NCBI RefSeq assembly: GCF_019145235.1
Contig: NZ_JAHSTV010000018.1
Location: forward strand, 1 to 64,000
DNA length: 64,000 nt
Direction of reading: 5' to 3'
Source of the DNA: Pseudomonas farris
GTDB lineage: Bacteria > Pseudomonadota > Gammaproteobacteria > Pseudomonadales > Pseudomonadaceae
The notes beneath the pieces are model-generated. The model ran no database searches, was not told where the DNA came from, and was given only the letters and a program-made list of their open reading frames with translations. A program made the translations under genes and the position numbers. Shown piece after piece: positions 50,250-58,729 of the stretch. Position 1 is the first letter of the stretch; each line of letters starts with the position of its first letter.

Positions 50250-51985
50250 TAACGAGCGTCTCGGGTGGTGGTCCAGCGTTGCAGGAAGGTGCCGGCATCG
50301 ACCTCACCGGTGATGCGCTGGCTGCGACGCTCTTCACCATTAGGGCCGATCCACAACAGGCTTGGCGGCCCCGGCACTTTATAACGGCCGAGCAGTTCGC
50401 GGCTGGCGGCATTGTCGGCGGTGACGTCCAGCCGTAGCAAGCGCACATCGCTGAGCGCTTCCAGGACCTGCGGTTTGCCGAAGACCTGTTTTTCCATGAC
50501 TTTGCACGACACACACCAGTCGGCGTAGTAGTCCAGCAGCACCCATTGACCCTGAGCTTTGGCCGCATCGAGTTCGCGTTTCAGTACAGCGGGCTCCTTG
50601 ACCGTGGTGAATGCCTCATGCGTGCTCGGCGCGGCAGCGCCAGTACGGTCGGCGCTGTACACCTGCAACGGCTGATACGGATCGTCACTGCCACCCGCCG
50701 CACCCACCACCAACAGGCTGCCCCACAACCCCAACAGCAGCGAACTGGCGCCGAACAGGTGGGCAACTCGGCCAAATCCTTGCGACTGCTTCCAGGCGCT
50801 GTAGGCGGCGATCAGCAACAAGGCGCCACACAGACCGAGCCACAATGATTCAGCCAGCACCGGCCGCAGCATCAGCAACGCAGTAGCGAGGAAGAGGAAA
50901 CCGAACACGCCTTTGAGCAAGTTCATCCACGCACCCGGTTTGGGCAGAAAGCGATTGCCGACAGTCACCAGCAGCAACAGCGGCACACCGATGCCGATAC
51001 CCATGGCGAACAGAATCAGCCCGCCGTGCAGCGCATTGCCGCTCTGGGCGATAAAGAGCAAGGCCCCCGCCAGCGGTGCGGTCATGCACGGACCGACCAG
51101 CAGGCCGGACAAAGCCCCGAGTACACCGGCACCGATCAGGCTGCCACCGCGCTGATTACGCGAAACATGTTCCAGCCGATCTCGCACGGCCACCGGCAAC
51201 TGCAGCTCAAAGAAACCGAACATCGGCAAGGCCAGCAGTACGAACACTGCTGCAAAGCTGCCCAACAGCCATGGATTCTGCAGCAGCGCTTGAAGGTTTG
51301 CGCCCAGCAGAGCGGCCAGAACGCCCATCGCCGCATACACCAACGCCATGCTGGTCACGTAACTGCCGGCCAGGGCAAAACCGCGTTTGGGCGTGGCACC
51401 GCTGCCAACGATCAAACCCGCTAGAATCGGCAGCATCGGCAACGAACATGGCGTGAACGCCAACAGCAGCCCCAAGCCAAAGAACACCAGCAGGCTCCAA
51501 CCCAGCGCTCGTTGCTGCAGGCCGCTGGCCAAGGCCTGGTCGGGCGCCTCTTCATTAAACGCGGTAAGGACGTTGCTTGCGCCAAGGTCGACCACTTGAG
51601 TCTGCGGCGGATAACACAAACCGGCATCGGCGCAGCCCTGGAAGCCTACTTTGATCTGACCAGTGGCTCCGGCCGGAATCTTCAACTCCAGGCCCTGGCG
51701 ATAGACCTGCTGTTCGCCGAAGAACTCGTCGCTGTGGGACTCGCCCTCGGGCAGAACCGGCACTTGCTCCGGGGCCAGACCGTCGAATTTCAGGCGTTTC
51801 TGATACAGGTAATAATTGTCGGCAATCTGCCAATAGAGCTGGGTTTCCCCGGATTCAAGGCGTTCGGAGGTGAAGATGAACGCTTTTTCTACCGGGAGAA
51901 ACTCGGGTTTGGTCTCGAACGGATTCGTTCCAGCCTGGGCGATACCCGAGATCAACAGAACAAAGAATAAAAACAATCGACGCAT
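50249..51985 (-). CDS. dsbD: Protein-disulfide reductase DsbD
   Basis: A 578-residue electron conduit across the inner membrane. N-terminal signal peptide (MRRLFLFFVLLISGIAQAG) and periplasmic alpha domain with the Cys pair in CADAGLCYPP; central beta domain of eight helices with functional cysteines in FTPCSLPMLPILAG and LVGPCMTAPLAGALL; C-terminal gamma thioredoxin domain with C-V-S-C in YYADWCVSCKVMEKQVF. It moves electrons from thioredoxin to periplasmic DsbG and the TlpA-like partner encoded downstream. Head of a three-gene operon. Confidence 0.94.
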   Translation of the reverse strand: MRRLFLFFVLLISGIAQAGTNPFETKPEFLPVEKAFIFTSERLESGETQLYWQIADNYYLYQKRLKFDGLAPEQVPVLPEGESHSDEFFGEQQVYRQGLELKIPAGATGQIKVGFQGCADAGLCYPPQTQVVDLGASNVLTAFNEEAPDQALASGLQQRALGWSLLVFFGLGLLLAFTPCSLPMLPILAGLIVGSGATPKRGFALAGSYVTSMALVYAAMGVLAALLGANLQALLQNPWLLGSFAAVFVLLALPMFGFFELQLPVAVRDRLEHVSRNQRGGSLIGAGVLGALSGLLVGPCMTAPLAGALLFIAQSGNALHGGLILFAMGIGIGVPLLLLVTVGNRFLPKPGAWMNLLKGVFGFLFLATALLMLRPVLAESLWLGLCGALLLIAAYSAWKQSQGFGRVAHLFGASSLLLGLWGSLLVVGAAGGSDDPYQPLQVYSADRTGAAAPSTHEAFTTVKEPAVLKRELDAAKAQGQWVLLDYYADWCVSCKVMEKQVFGKPQVLEALSDVRLLRLDVTADNAASRELLGRYKVPGPPSLLWIGPNGEERRSQRITGEVDAGTFLQRWTTTRDAR

Positions 51986-52138
51986 GGGTAAGCCTTATCC
52001 CTGTGCAAGTGAGGTGCACAGTGGCGGGCGGCGATTAACCGATGATTAACCACACTCGCCTTGTGACAATGGCACTTGCGGCATAATGTCCGCTTAATCG
52101 GCTACCGGCCTAATCACCTTTTTTCTACGGGGCTCACC

Positions 52139-52819
52139 ATGCACGTACTGGTTTGTGAAGACGATGAGCTGATCGCCAGCGGCATTGTTGCCGGGTTGAC
52201 CGCTCAAGGCCTGACCGTCGAGCACGTCGCCACCGCATCAAAGGCCCGGGCGATGCTCAAAGTCGCGGAGTTCGACGTCATGGTGCTCGATCTCGGCCTG
52301 CCCGATGAAGATGGCCTGAAGCTTTTGCAGCAGTTGCGTCACCATGGCCTGGAAATCCCGGTGCTGATCCTCACCGCGCGGGATTCGGTCACCGACCGGG
52401 TCGACGGCCTGCAAGCCGGTGCCGACGACTACTTGCTCAAACCGTTCGACCTGCGCGAACTTGCCGCGCGCTTGCACACCTTGTTGCGACGAGTGGCGGG
52501 GCGCAGCGTCAACCTGATTGAACACGGTCGTTTGACCTACGACCCGAGCAGCCGCGAAACCCTGCTCGGCGGCCAATCGGTGGATCTGTCACGCCGTGAG
52601 CAATCGCTGTTGCAAGCCTTGCTGCACAATCGCGGTCGGGTATTGTCCACCGAGCAACTGAAGGACAGCGTCTACGGTTTCAACGACGAACTGGAAAGCA
52701 ACGCCCTTAACGTCCATATCCATCACCTGCGGCGCAAACTCGGCAATGGCATTGTCGAGACGGTGCGTGGCTTGGGCTATCGCCTGGGGCCGGCCGATGG
52801 CGGAGAGCAATCGAAGTGA
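52139..52819 (+). CDS. OmpR/PhoB-type response regulator
   Basis: A 226-residue regulator from ATG 52139 (MHVLVCEDDELIASGIVAGL). The receiver has D51 in VMVLDLGLPDEDG and K in YLLKPFDLRE. The winged-helix domain occupies residues ~125-222 (VDLSRREQSLLQALLHNRGR, VHIHHLRRKLG, VRGLGYRLG). It is divergent from dsbD and overlaps its kinase gene by one base (TGATG). Close in layout to QmdR/QseB/PmrA-type systems; targets may include the adjacent disulfide operon, which is inference. Confidence 0.92.
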   Translation: MHVLVCEDDELIASGIVAGLTAQGLTVEHVATASKARAMLKVAEFDVMVLDLGLPDEDGLKLLQQLRHHGLEIPVLILTARDSVTDRVDGLQAGADDYLLKPFDLRELAARLHTLLRRVAGRSVNLIEHGRLTYDPSSRETLLGGQSVDLSRREQSLLQALLHNRGRVLSTEQLKDSVYGFNDELESNALNVHIHHLRRKLGNGIVETVRGLGYRLGPADGGEQSK

Positions 52820-54144
52820 TGAGCCTGCGTTTGCGGCTGAGCCTGACCCTTGGCGCCGCGTTTGCGCTGATCTGGGCCCTGGCCGCCGCCTGGATGCTCA
52901 GTGATCTGCGCAACCAGATGATGTTTTCCCTCGACCAGCGACTGGTGGCGTCGGCTCGGATGGTGGCCGGGCTGCTGGAGCAACTGCCGGCGTTGCCGAG
53001 CAAGGGCGAGGGGACCCATTTCAGCGCTGAACAGCTGAGCATTCCTGGCGGCATGGCCTGCCAGGTCAGCTCGTTGCGCGGCGAAATCCTGGCCCGCAGC
53101 CACAGCAGTCCCGAACAAACCCTGGAAGCCGAAAAAATGGGCTTCCACGATCAAATGATCGACGGCGCACCCTGGCGCAGCTTCACCCTGGCGCGCGGTG
53201 ATGTGCGCATTACCACCGCCGACCGGCAGATCGAACGCGAAGCACTGAACATGTCTATTCTGCTGGCGGCCTCGGTGCCGGTCGGCGTGGCGCTTCTTGG
53301 CTGCCTGTGTCTGCTGTGGCTTGGCATCGGTCAGGGGCTGGCACCGCTCAATCGTATGCGCGATGCGTTGATGCGGCGCAGCGCCGATTCCCTGGAACCG
53401 TTGCAGATCCAGCCGCTGCCCAGCGAACTGCAACCGCTGCTGGAAACCCAGAATCAGCTGTTTCAGCGCATCGGCAAGACCATCGAGCGCGAACGGCGCC
53501 TGACCGGTGATGCCGCGCATGAATTGCGCAGCCCGCTGACTGCCATCAAAACTCACCTGCAAGTGGCGCGCATGACCGAAGGCAATGCCCGGGATCAATC
53601 CCTGGCGCGGGCAGAAGAGGGGGCTGACCGGCTGCATCGCACGCTTGAACAATTGCTGCTGCTGGCGCGCGTCGAGGGCAGTCTGTCGTTCGACGATGGC
53701 GTGCAATGCAGCGCCGAACAGGTGGCGAAGCTGGCGATTCAGGATGCGGCCAGCGGTGATCGTCAGCGGATCAAATTTCAGTTGCCGGCCACATTTTCCG
53801 ATGCGCCGCTGCAAATGCCCGCGGTGCTGTCGATCGCCGCATTGCGCAACTTGCTCGACAACGCCCTGCGCCATACCCCTGACGATGGGGCAGTGGAGCT
53901 GAGCCTGGAAACCACTGGCAATCGTGTGAGATTTTTGGTCCGCGACCACGGCCCGGGGATTGCCGAAGATGACTTGCAACACCTGACCCAACGCTTCTGG
54001 CGCAACGGCCAGAGCACCGGTTGCGGCCTCGGCCTGGCGATTGTCCAGGCCATCGTCCAGCGCTGCGGCTGCACCCTGCATTTCGACAGCCGGCCGGATG
54101 GCTTGCGGGTTGAATTGACGATGCCGTTGCAGCCCATCCAATAA
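52819..54144 (+). CDS. Sensor histidine kinase partner of the OmpR-type regulator
   Basis: A 441-residue membrane kinase: helix 1 at ~8-28, periplasmic domain ~30-143, helix 2 at ~145-170, short HAMP-like linker, HisKA with H234 in LTGDAAHELRSPLTAIKTHL, then HATPase with LRNLLDNALRHTPDDG, DHGPGIAEDD and GCGLGLAIVQAI. A GTG at 52816 would add one residue. It is encoded with the regulator upstream. The periplasmic part has few cysteines (one at ~81), so direct disulfide sensing is only a possibility. Confidence 0.92.
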   Translation: MSLRLRLSLTLGAAFALIWALAAAWMLSDLRNQMMFSLDQRLVASARMVAGLLEQLPALPSKGEGTHFSAEQLSIPGGMACQVSSLRGEILARSHSSPEQTLEAEKMGFHDQMIDGAPWRSFTLARGDVRITTADRQIEREALNMSILLAASVPVGVALLGCLCLLWLGIGQGLAPLNRMRDALMRRSADSLEPLQIQPLPSELQPLLETQNQLFQRIGKTIERERRLTGDAAHELRSPLTAIKTHLQVARMTEGNARDQSLARAEEGADRLHRTLEQLLLLARVEGSLSFDDGVQCSAEQVAKLAIQDAASGDRQRIKFQLPATFSDAPLQMPAVLSIAALRNLLDNALRHTPDDGAVELSLETTGNRVRFLVRDHGPGIAEDDLQHLTQRFWRNGQSTGCGLGLAIVQAIVQRCGCTLHFDSRPDGLRVELTMPLQPIQ

Positions 54145-54159
54145 ACGACACAAATCCAG

Positions 54160-54248
54160 TGTGGGAGCGGGCTTGCTCGCGAAAGCGGTGGCACATCCAG
54201 AAATGATGTGACTGATAGTCCGCCTTCGCGAGCAAGCCCGCTCCCACA
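54160..54248. repeat. REP hairpin pair (opposite orientation)
   Basis: Arm order is reversed compared with the other doublets: TGTGGGAGCGGGCTTGCTCG first, complement second, ~40-base spacer. Lies after the kinase gene. Confidence 0.9.
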
Positions 54249-54356
54249 TTTATTCTGTGTTGCACACCAAATGTAACGTCTCTCCATTAGCCACCCGGCC
54301 CCCACAGCGCTATCGTCCCCGGCAGCTTTGACTCAATGGATTGAGGTAACAGCGCC

Positions 54357-54842
54357 ATGGATGCATCGATACACATCTGCAAGGCAACGCCTGCCGACGC
54401 CGGGATCATCAGCCGGATCGTCGAGCGCTCGATTCGCGTCGGCTGCGCGCTCGACCACCGCAACGATCCGCGAACCGTCGCCACCTGGACTCACAACAAA
54501 ACCATCGAACACGTGCAACCCTGGCTGGCCGACCCGAGGTTGTACCTGAACATCGCCCTATTGCAGGACAAACCGATCGGCGTCGCCATGGCGGCGATCA
54601 GTGGCAAGGTCGCGTTTTGTTACGTGCAGCCGGAATGGTTTCGACGAGGCGCCGGACAAGCGCTGGTGCACGATCTCGAAACCTGGTTGATCGCTCAGGG
54701 TTTGCCTCAGGCGCGACTCAACAGCACCCGTACCGGCGAGGCGTTTTACCACCGTCTGGGTTACCGGGCTTGCGCTGAAACCTTCACCGTGGCGGGACTC
54801 CACGCCATTCCCATGCACAAGGCGCTGTCGCCACCTTCATAG
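54357..54842 (+). CDS. GNAT family N-acetyltransferase
   Basis: A 161-residue single GNAT domain. The acetyl-CoA-binding segment is CYVQPEWFRRGAGQALVHDL with R-R-G-A-G, and the C-terminal NSTRTGEAFYHRLGYRACAE is the usual beta5/alpha4 signature. Substrate unknown. It lies just upstream of the pvdH promoter but has no iron-starvation box of its own. Confidence 0.85.
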   Translation: MDASIHICKATPADAGIISRIVERSIRVGCALDHRNDPRTVATWTHNKTIEHVQPWLADPRLYLNIALLQDKPIGVAMAAISGKVAFCYVQPEWFRRGAGQALVHDLETWLIAQGLPQARLNSTRTGEAFYHRLGYRACAETFTVAGLHAIPMHKALSPPS

Positions 54843-54859
54843 AAAGCTGATCGAGGGTG

Positions 54860-54883
54860 TAAATCCTTGAGGTCCTGATGCGT
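54860..54883 (+). promoter_or_regulatory. PvdS iron-starvation box before pvdH
   Basis: TAAAT-N16-CGT (TAAAT 54860-54864, CGT 54881-54883), perfect consensus and spacing, 102 bases before the pvdH start. Confidence 0.85.
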
Positions 54884-54985
54884 TTCCAGAACAGGAAAAC
54901 CTGCAAGTGCGCCCCGTGACCGGAACGCGCACCTGCCCGGTGTGCAGTTTTGGTCACTATCAACAGCGTATTGAGGGATCGAGAG

Positions 54986-56398
54986 ATGTCAGTCGCTACC
55001 AGCCTTATCGAAGATCAGCCGGCCCGGATCGTCTCGACGCCTGCCGAGACGCTTTATCAGTTCAACGAATCGCCGCTGCTGGCCCGTCAGAGCCAGCAGG
55101 AATCGAATGCTCGCAGCTACCCGCGGCGTATTCCCTTGGCACTCAAGCGTGCCAAGGGCATTTATGTCGAGGACGTCGAAGGTCGCAGTTTCATCGATTG
55201 CCTGGCGGGTGCGGGGACTCTGGCCTTGGGGCACAACCATCCAGTGGTGATCGAAGCGATCCAGCAAGTGCTGACCGATGAACTGCCGCTGCACACACTC
55301 GACCTGACCACGCCGGTGAAGGATCAGTTTGTTCAGGACCTGTTCGGTCTGTTGCCGCCGGCATTGGCCGCTGAAGCGAAGATTCAGTTCTGTGGCCCCA
55401 CCGGGACCGATGCGGTGGAAGCCGCGCTGAAACTGGTGCGCACCGCCACCGGGCGCAGCACCGTGTTGTCGTTCCAGGGCGGTTACCACGGCATGAGCCA
55501 GGGCGCGCTGAGCTTGATGGGCAGTCTGGGGCCGAAAAAACCGTTGGGTGCGTTGCTCAGCAGTGGCGTGCAGTTCATGCCGTATCCCTACGATTACCGT
55601 TGCCCGTTCGGGCTTGGCGGCGCGCAGGGGGTGCAGGTCAACCTGAATTATCTGGAAAACCTGCTGAATGATCCCGAGGCCGGCGTGCAATTGCCCGCTG
55701 CGGTGATCGTCGAAGCGGTGCAGGGCGAGGGCGGGGTGATTCCGGCCGATCTCGACTGGCTGCGCGGCTTGCGACGCATCACCGAGAAGGCCGGCGTGGC
55801 GCTGATCGTCGATGAAATCCAGAGCGGTTTTGCCCGCACCGGCAAGATGTTCGCCTTCGAGCACGCCGGGATCATTCCGGACGTGGTAGTTCTGTCCAAA
55901 GCCATTGGCGGCAGCCTGCCCTTGGCGGTGGTGGTCTATCGCGACTGGCTCGACACCTGGCTGCCGGGCGCCCATGCCGGGACCTTCCGTGGTAATCAGA
56001 TGGCGATGGCTGCAGGCTCTGCGGTAATGCGCTACCTGACAGAGCACAAGGTGTGCGAGCACGCCGCCGCCATGGGCGAACGCTTGAGCGAACACCTGCA
56101 CATCCTGCAACGGGATTTCCCGCAACTGGGCGATATTCGCGGACGCGGCTTGATGCTGGGCGTTGAACTGGTCGACCCGACCGGCGCGCCGGATGCTCAA
56201 GGCCATCCGCCGATATTCGGTCATCTGGCGCCGCTGGTGCAGCGCGAATGCCTCAAGCGTGGGTTGATCCTTGAGCTGGGCGGGCGTCACGGCGGTGTCG
56301 TGCGTTTCCTGCCGCCGCTGGTGATCACTGCCGCAGAAATCGATCGGGTGGCCGACATTTTCGGCAGGGCCATGGCCGCAGCCATCGCCAGTCTCTAA
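54986..56398 (+). CDS. pvdH: Diaminobutyrate-2-oxoglutarate aminotransferase
   Basis: A 470-residue class III PLP aminotransferase that turns aspartate semialdehyde and glutamate into L-2,4-diaminobutyrate, the third residue loaded by PvdL. The PLP lysine is K305 in VVLSKAIGGSLPLA; LIVDEIQSGFARTGKMFAFE carries the cofactor-contacting Asp, and FCGPTGTDAVEAALKLVRTA and GGYHGMSQGA are typical. The start MSVATSLIEDQPARIVSTPA at 54986 has GAGGGATC upstream. The stop codon TAA doubles as the first bases of the next iron-starvation box. Confidence 0.95.
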   Translation: MSVATSLIEDQPARIVSTPAETLYQFNESPLLARQSQQESNARSYPRRIPLALKRAKGIYVEDVEGRSFIDCLAGAGTLALGHNHPVVIEAIQQVLTDELPLHTLDLTTPVKDQFVQDLFGLLPPALAAEAKIQFCGPTGTDAVEAALKLVRTATGRSTVLSFQGGYHGMSQGALSLMGSLGPKKPLGALLSSGVQFMPYPYDYRCPFGLGGAQGVQVNLNYLENLLNDPEAGVQLPAAVIVEAVQGEGGVIPADLDWLRGLRRITEKAGVALIVDEIQSGFARTGKMFAFEHAGIIPDVVVLSKAIGGSLPLAVVVYRDWLDTWLPGAHAGTFRGNQMAMAAGSAVMRYLTEHKVCEHAAAMGERLSEHLHILQRDFPQLGDIRGRGLMLGVELVDPTGAPDAQGHPPIFGHLAPLVQRECLKRGLILELGGRHGGVVRFLPPLVITAAEIDRVADIFGRAMAAAIASL

Positions 56399-56419
56399 AT
56401 TTTTTGGTGCCTTGAACGT
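56396..56419 (+). promoter_or_regulatory. PvdS iron-starvation box overlapping the pvdH stop codon
   Basis: TAAAT-N16-CGT (TAAAT 56396-56400, CGT 56417-56419). The TAA of the box is the pvdH stop. It stands 61 bases before the MbtH-like ATG, giving that gene its own iron-regulated promoter. Confidence 0.8.
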
Positions 56420-56479
56420 TCCTTCTACATAACGGCTGCGCACGCCGCGCAGCCCACCCTACAGCGATGGAGAGACAGC

Positions 56480-56707
56480 ATGACGTCAGTATTCGACCGC
56501 GAGGACATCCTCTTTCAGGTCGTGGTCAACCACGAAGAGCAATACTCGATCTGGCCCGACTACAAAGCCGTGCCACAAGGCTGGCGCACCGTGGGCAAGA
56601 GTGGCCTGAAAAAGGAATGCCTGGCCTACATCGAAGAGGTCTGGACAGACATGCGTCCACTCAGCCTGCGCCAGAAAATGGAAGAACAGGCGGCCGTGGC
56701 TCACTGA
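56480..56707 (+). CDS. MbtH-like NRPS chaperone
   Basis: A 75-residue MbtH-family protein that binds NRPS adenylation domains and aids their folding and activity, needed for pyoverdine assembly in P. aeruginosa (PA2412 homologue). The signature N-H-E-E-Q-Y-S-I-W-P is at residues ~17-26, followed by VPQGWRTVGKSGLKKECLAY and EVWTDMRPLSLR. It follows pvdH and has its own PvdS box; a strong terminator comes right after. Confidence 0.94.
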   Translation: MTSVFDREDILFQVVVNHEEQYSIWPDYKAVPQGWRTVGKSGLKKECLAYIEEVWTDMRPLSLRQKMEEQAAVAH

Positions 56708-56718
56708 GTCACCGCCCA

Positions 56719-56760
56719 AAAAGAAGCCCGCTGAACCGGTGACGGTCAGCGGGCTTTTTC
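56719..56760 (+). terminator. Rho-independent terminator after the MbtH-like gene
   Basis: GCCCGCTGA...TCAGCGGGC stem with a run of five T after it and A-run before it. Confidence 0.88.
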
Positions 56761-56792
56761 AGGTCTGGAATTTGTGTTGCTTGTCAGGCCGC

Positions 56793-56887
56793 CTTCGCGA
56801 GCAAGCCCGCTCCCACATTTGAATTTGTGTCGATCACAATATCTGCGCCCGCATCGGTTAAATGTGGGAGCGGGCTTGCTCGCGAAG
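56793..56887. repeat. REP hairpin pair
   Basis: Inverted arms with a ~47-base spacer between the MbtH-like gene and fpvF, which are convergent. Confidence 0.9.
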
Positions 56888-56911
56888 AACGATTACACGG
56901 TCTAACTGACG

Positions 56912-57829
56912 TTACACCCCGCTCAACCCCTTGATCACGCTATCCACATTCCCTTCCAATTCAGCCACCGGATCTTCCGCATCGACACTCAACACCACCA
57001 ACCGACTACCGGCCTCGGCAATCACCGCTTTCACCGCGTCCGACGGCTGGCGATGATGCAACACCACCGCCACATCATTGTCCTTGAGCGTCGCACCCAG
57101 TTGTTTGAGCACCTCCGGTGTCCACTCGGCATCCGGTCGTGCATCAAGGCCAATCAGCTCCAGGTTGAGGCTGCCGATCAGGTAGCCGAAATGATCGCTC
57201 AGGCTCATCACACTCAGATTGTCAGCATCGGCCAAGCGTGACTCACTGTCAGCGCTGAGCTTGAGCAGACGCTGTTTGAGCGCTGCCAGATTGGCATCGA
57301 TTTTCGGCTTGGCCGCTGGCGCCAGGCGCACCAGGTCTGCCGCCATCACATCCGCCATGCGCCCCATATTGTTGCTGGCCAGCCAAGGCTGACTGTTCAA
57401 ACCGTCGACCTTGTTGCCAGGCTGCACGGCGATGCCGGGCAAGGCGCCGTCCACCGGGCGGGCGGCGTCGATTTCAATGATGCGGATATTGCTGCGCCGT
57501 GAGATCGGGTACAGCGGGTCATCCGCCCACAGTGACCGCAGACCAATCACCGCATCGGCGTCGGTCGACAGTTTGGCCAGCGCCGGGGCACCACGCCCTG
57601 TGAAGTAAGCTGTTTGCCGGCTGCCGGGGAGGTTCGCTGGCGCCGCACGTTCAAGGTTGACGTCGGTGCCTTGGAGCAGGACTTCGCCCAGGCCGTAGGT
57701 GATGGGCAGGGAGGCGAGTACGCGCAACGGTTTGGCGCTGTCAGCCGCCAGCAGCGGTGTGGTGACCAGCCCACACAGGGGCAATGTGAAGGTCAATGCC
57801 AAGGTCAATTGACGCAGAGAAAAAGACAT
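56912..57829 (-). CDS. fpvF: Periplasmic metal/siderophore-binding protein FpvF
   Basis: A 305-residue cluster-A-1 (ZnuA/TroA-like) binding protein with a signal peptide (MSFSLRQLTLALTFTLPLCG, cleavage near LLAADS). It carries LRVLASLPITYGLGEVLLQG at the start, a long helical hinge around residues 150-210, and a C-terminal lobe with VAVVLHHRQPSDAVKAVIAE. In P. aeruginosa FpvF binds ferripyoverdine or apo-pyoverdine in the periplasm together with FpvC. It is the last gene of the eight-gene fpv operon, starting directly after the fpvE stop. Confidence 0.9.
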   Translation of the reverse strand: MSFSLRQLTLALTFTLPLCGLVTTPLLAADSAKPLRVLASLPITYGLGEVLLQGTDVNLERAAPANLPGSRQTAYFTGRGAPALAKLSTDADAVIGLRSLWADDPLYPISRRSNIRIIEIDAARPVDGALPGIAVQPGNKVDGLNSQPWLASNNMGRMADVMAADLVRLAPAAKPKIDANLAALKQRLLKLSADSESRLADADNLSVMSLSDHFGYLIGSLNLELIGLDARPDAEWTPEVLKQLGATLKDNDVAVVLHHRQPSDAVKAVIAEAGSRLVVLSVDAEDPVAELEGNVDSVIKGLSGV

Positions 57830-58729
57830 TTATCCGAGGTTCCCTTTCAGACTTGGGACGATGCCGCGAGCGATGGCGGCCAGGGCGAAGGCGATACCGG
57901 CCACCAAAATGATCGCGGCACCGGACGGGATAGGCAGGTCAAAGACAATCGGCGCGAGAATTCCGCATAGCGTGCTCACCGTGGCGATCAGCACCGAACA
58001 CCAGAAGAACCCCTTCAGCGACTGGCTGAGCAAACGTGCGGCCGCCGCTGGAATCACCAACAGTGCGCCGACCAGAATCGCCCCGATGACTTTCACCGCC
58101 GCCACCGTGATCAGGGTCACCAGAATTACGAACAGGTAATCCAGAGTCTTCACCGCCACACCACGCACCGCCGCCAGTTGTGGATTGAAACTGGCGAGCA
58201 TGATGCGGTTGTACAGCGGCAGGGCCAGCGCCATCACCAGCGAACCAACGATGGCCAACACCAGTAGGTCATTGCCGTTGACCGTGAGCACTGAACCGAA
58301 CAGCACGTTTTCCAGAATGTGCACGTTGATTTTGCCGGCCAGGATCAGCAGCAGGCTCGCACCCAGCGCCAACGATACGGAGAGAAACACACCGATCAAC
58401 GTATCCGGCGCCAGCCCCGTGCGGTTACGCAGGTAGTTGAGCAAAATGCCAAACAGCAGGCAGTAACCGAACAGGCTGCCATATGGCCCGGTGTAGGGTT
58501 CACCGAGCAGAATGCCGATGGCCACACCGGTCAGCGCCGCGTGGCCCACTGCTTCGGAGAAAAACGCGAAGCGCTTGACCACCACCAGCGTACCCAAACC
58601 GCCCAACACCGGGCCGATCAACAGCCCGGCGAGCAGGGCATTGACCACAAATCCATAGGCCAGCGCTTCCGGCAGGTAACCCGATGAGGCCCAACCCTGG
58701 ACCATCAAACGAAAGGCTTCGTAACTCAT
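57830..58729 (-). CDS. fpvE: ABC transporter permease FpvE
   Basis: A 299-residue ZnuB/ABC-3-type permease with about eight membrane helices. Typical stretches are GLVIGPVLGGLGTLVVVKR-like LLIGPVLGGLGTLVVVKRFA (residues ~35-55), FFSEAVGHAALTGVAIGILL and VIGAILVGALLVIPAAAARL. With FpvD it forms the inner-membrane transporter that takes up iron released from pyoverdine. Its ATG overlaps the fpvD stop by one base. Confidence 0.92.
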   Translation of the reverse strand: MSYEAFRLMVQGWASSGYLPEALAYGFVVNALLAGLLIGPVLGGLGTLVVVKRFAFFSEAVGHAALTGVAIGILLGEPYTGPYGSLFGYCLLFGILLNYLRNRTGLAPDTLIGVFLSVSLALGASLLLILAGKINVHILENVLFGSVLTVNGNDLLVLAIVGSLVMALALPLYNRIMLASFNPQLAAVRGVAVKTLDYLFVILVTLITVAAVKVIGAILVGALLVIPAAAARLLSQSLKGFFWCSVLIATVSTLCGILAPIVFDLPIPSGAAIILVAGIAFALAAIARGIVPSLKGNLG

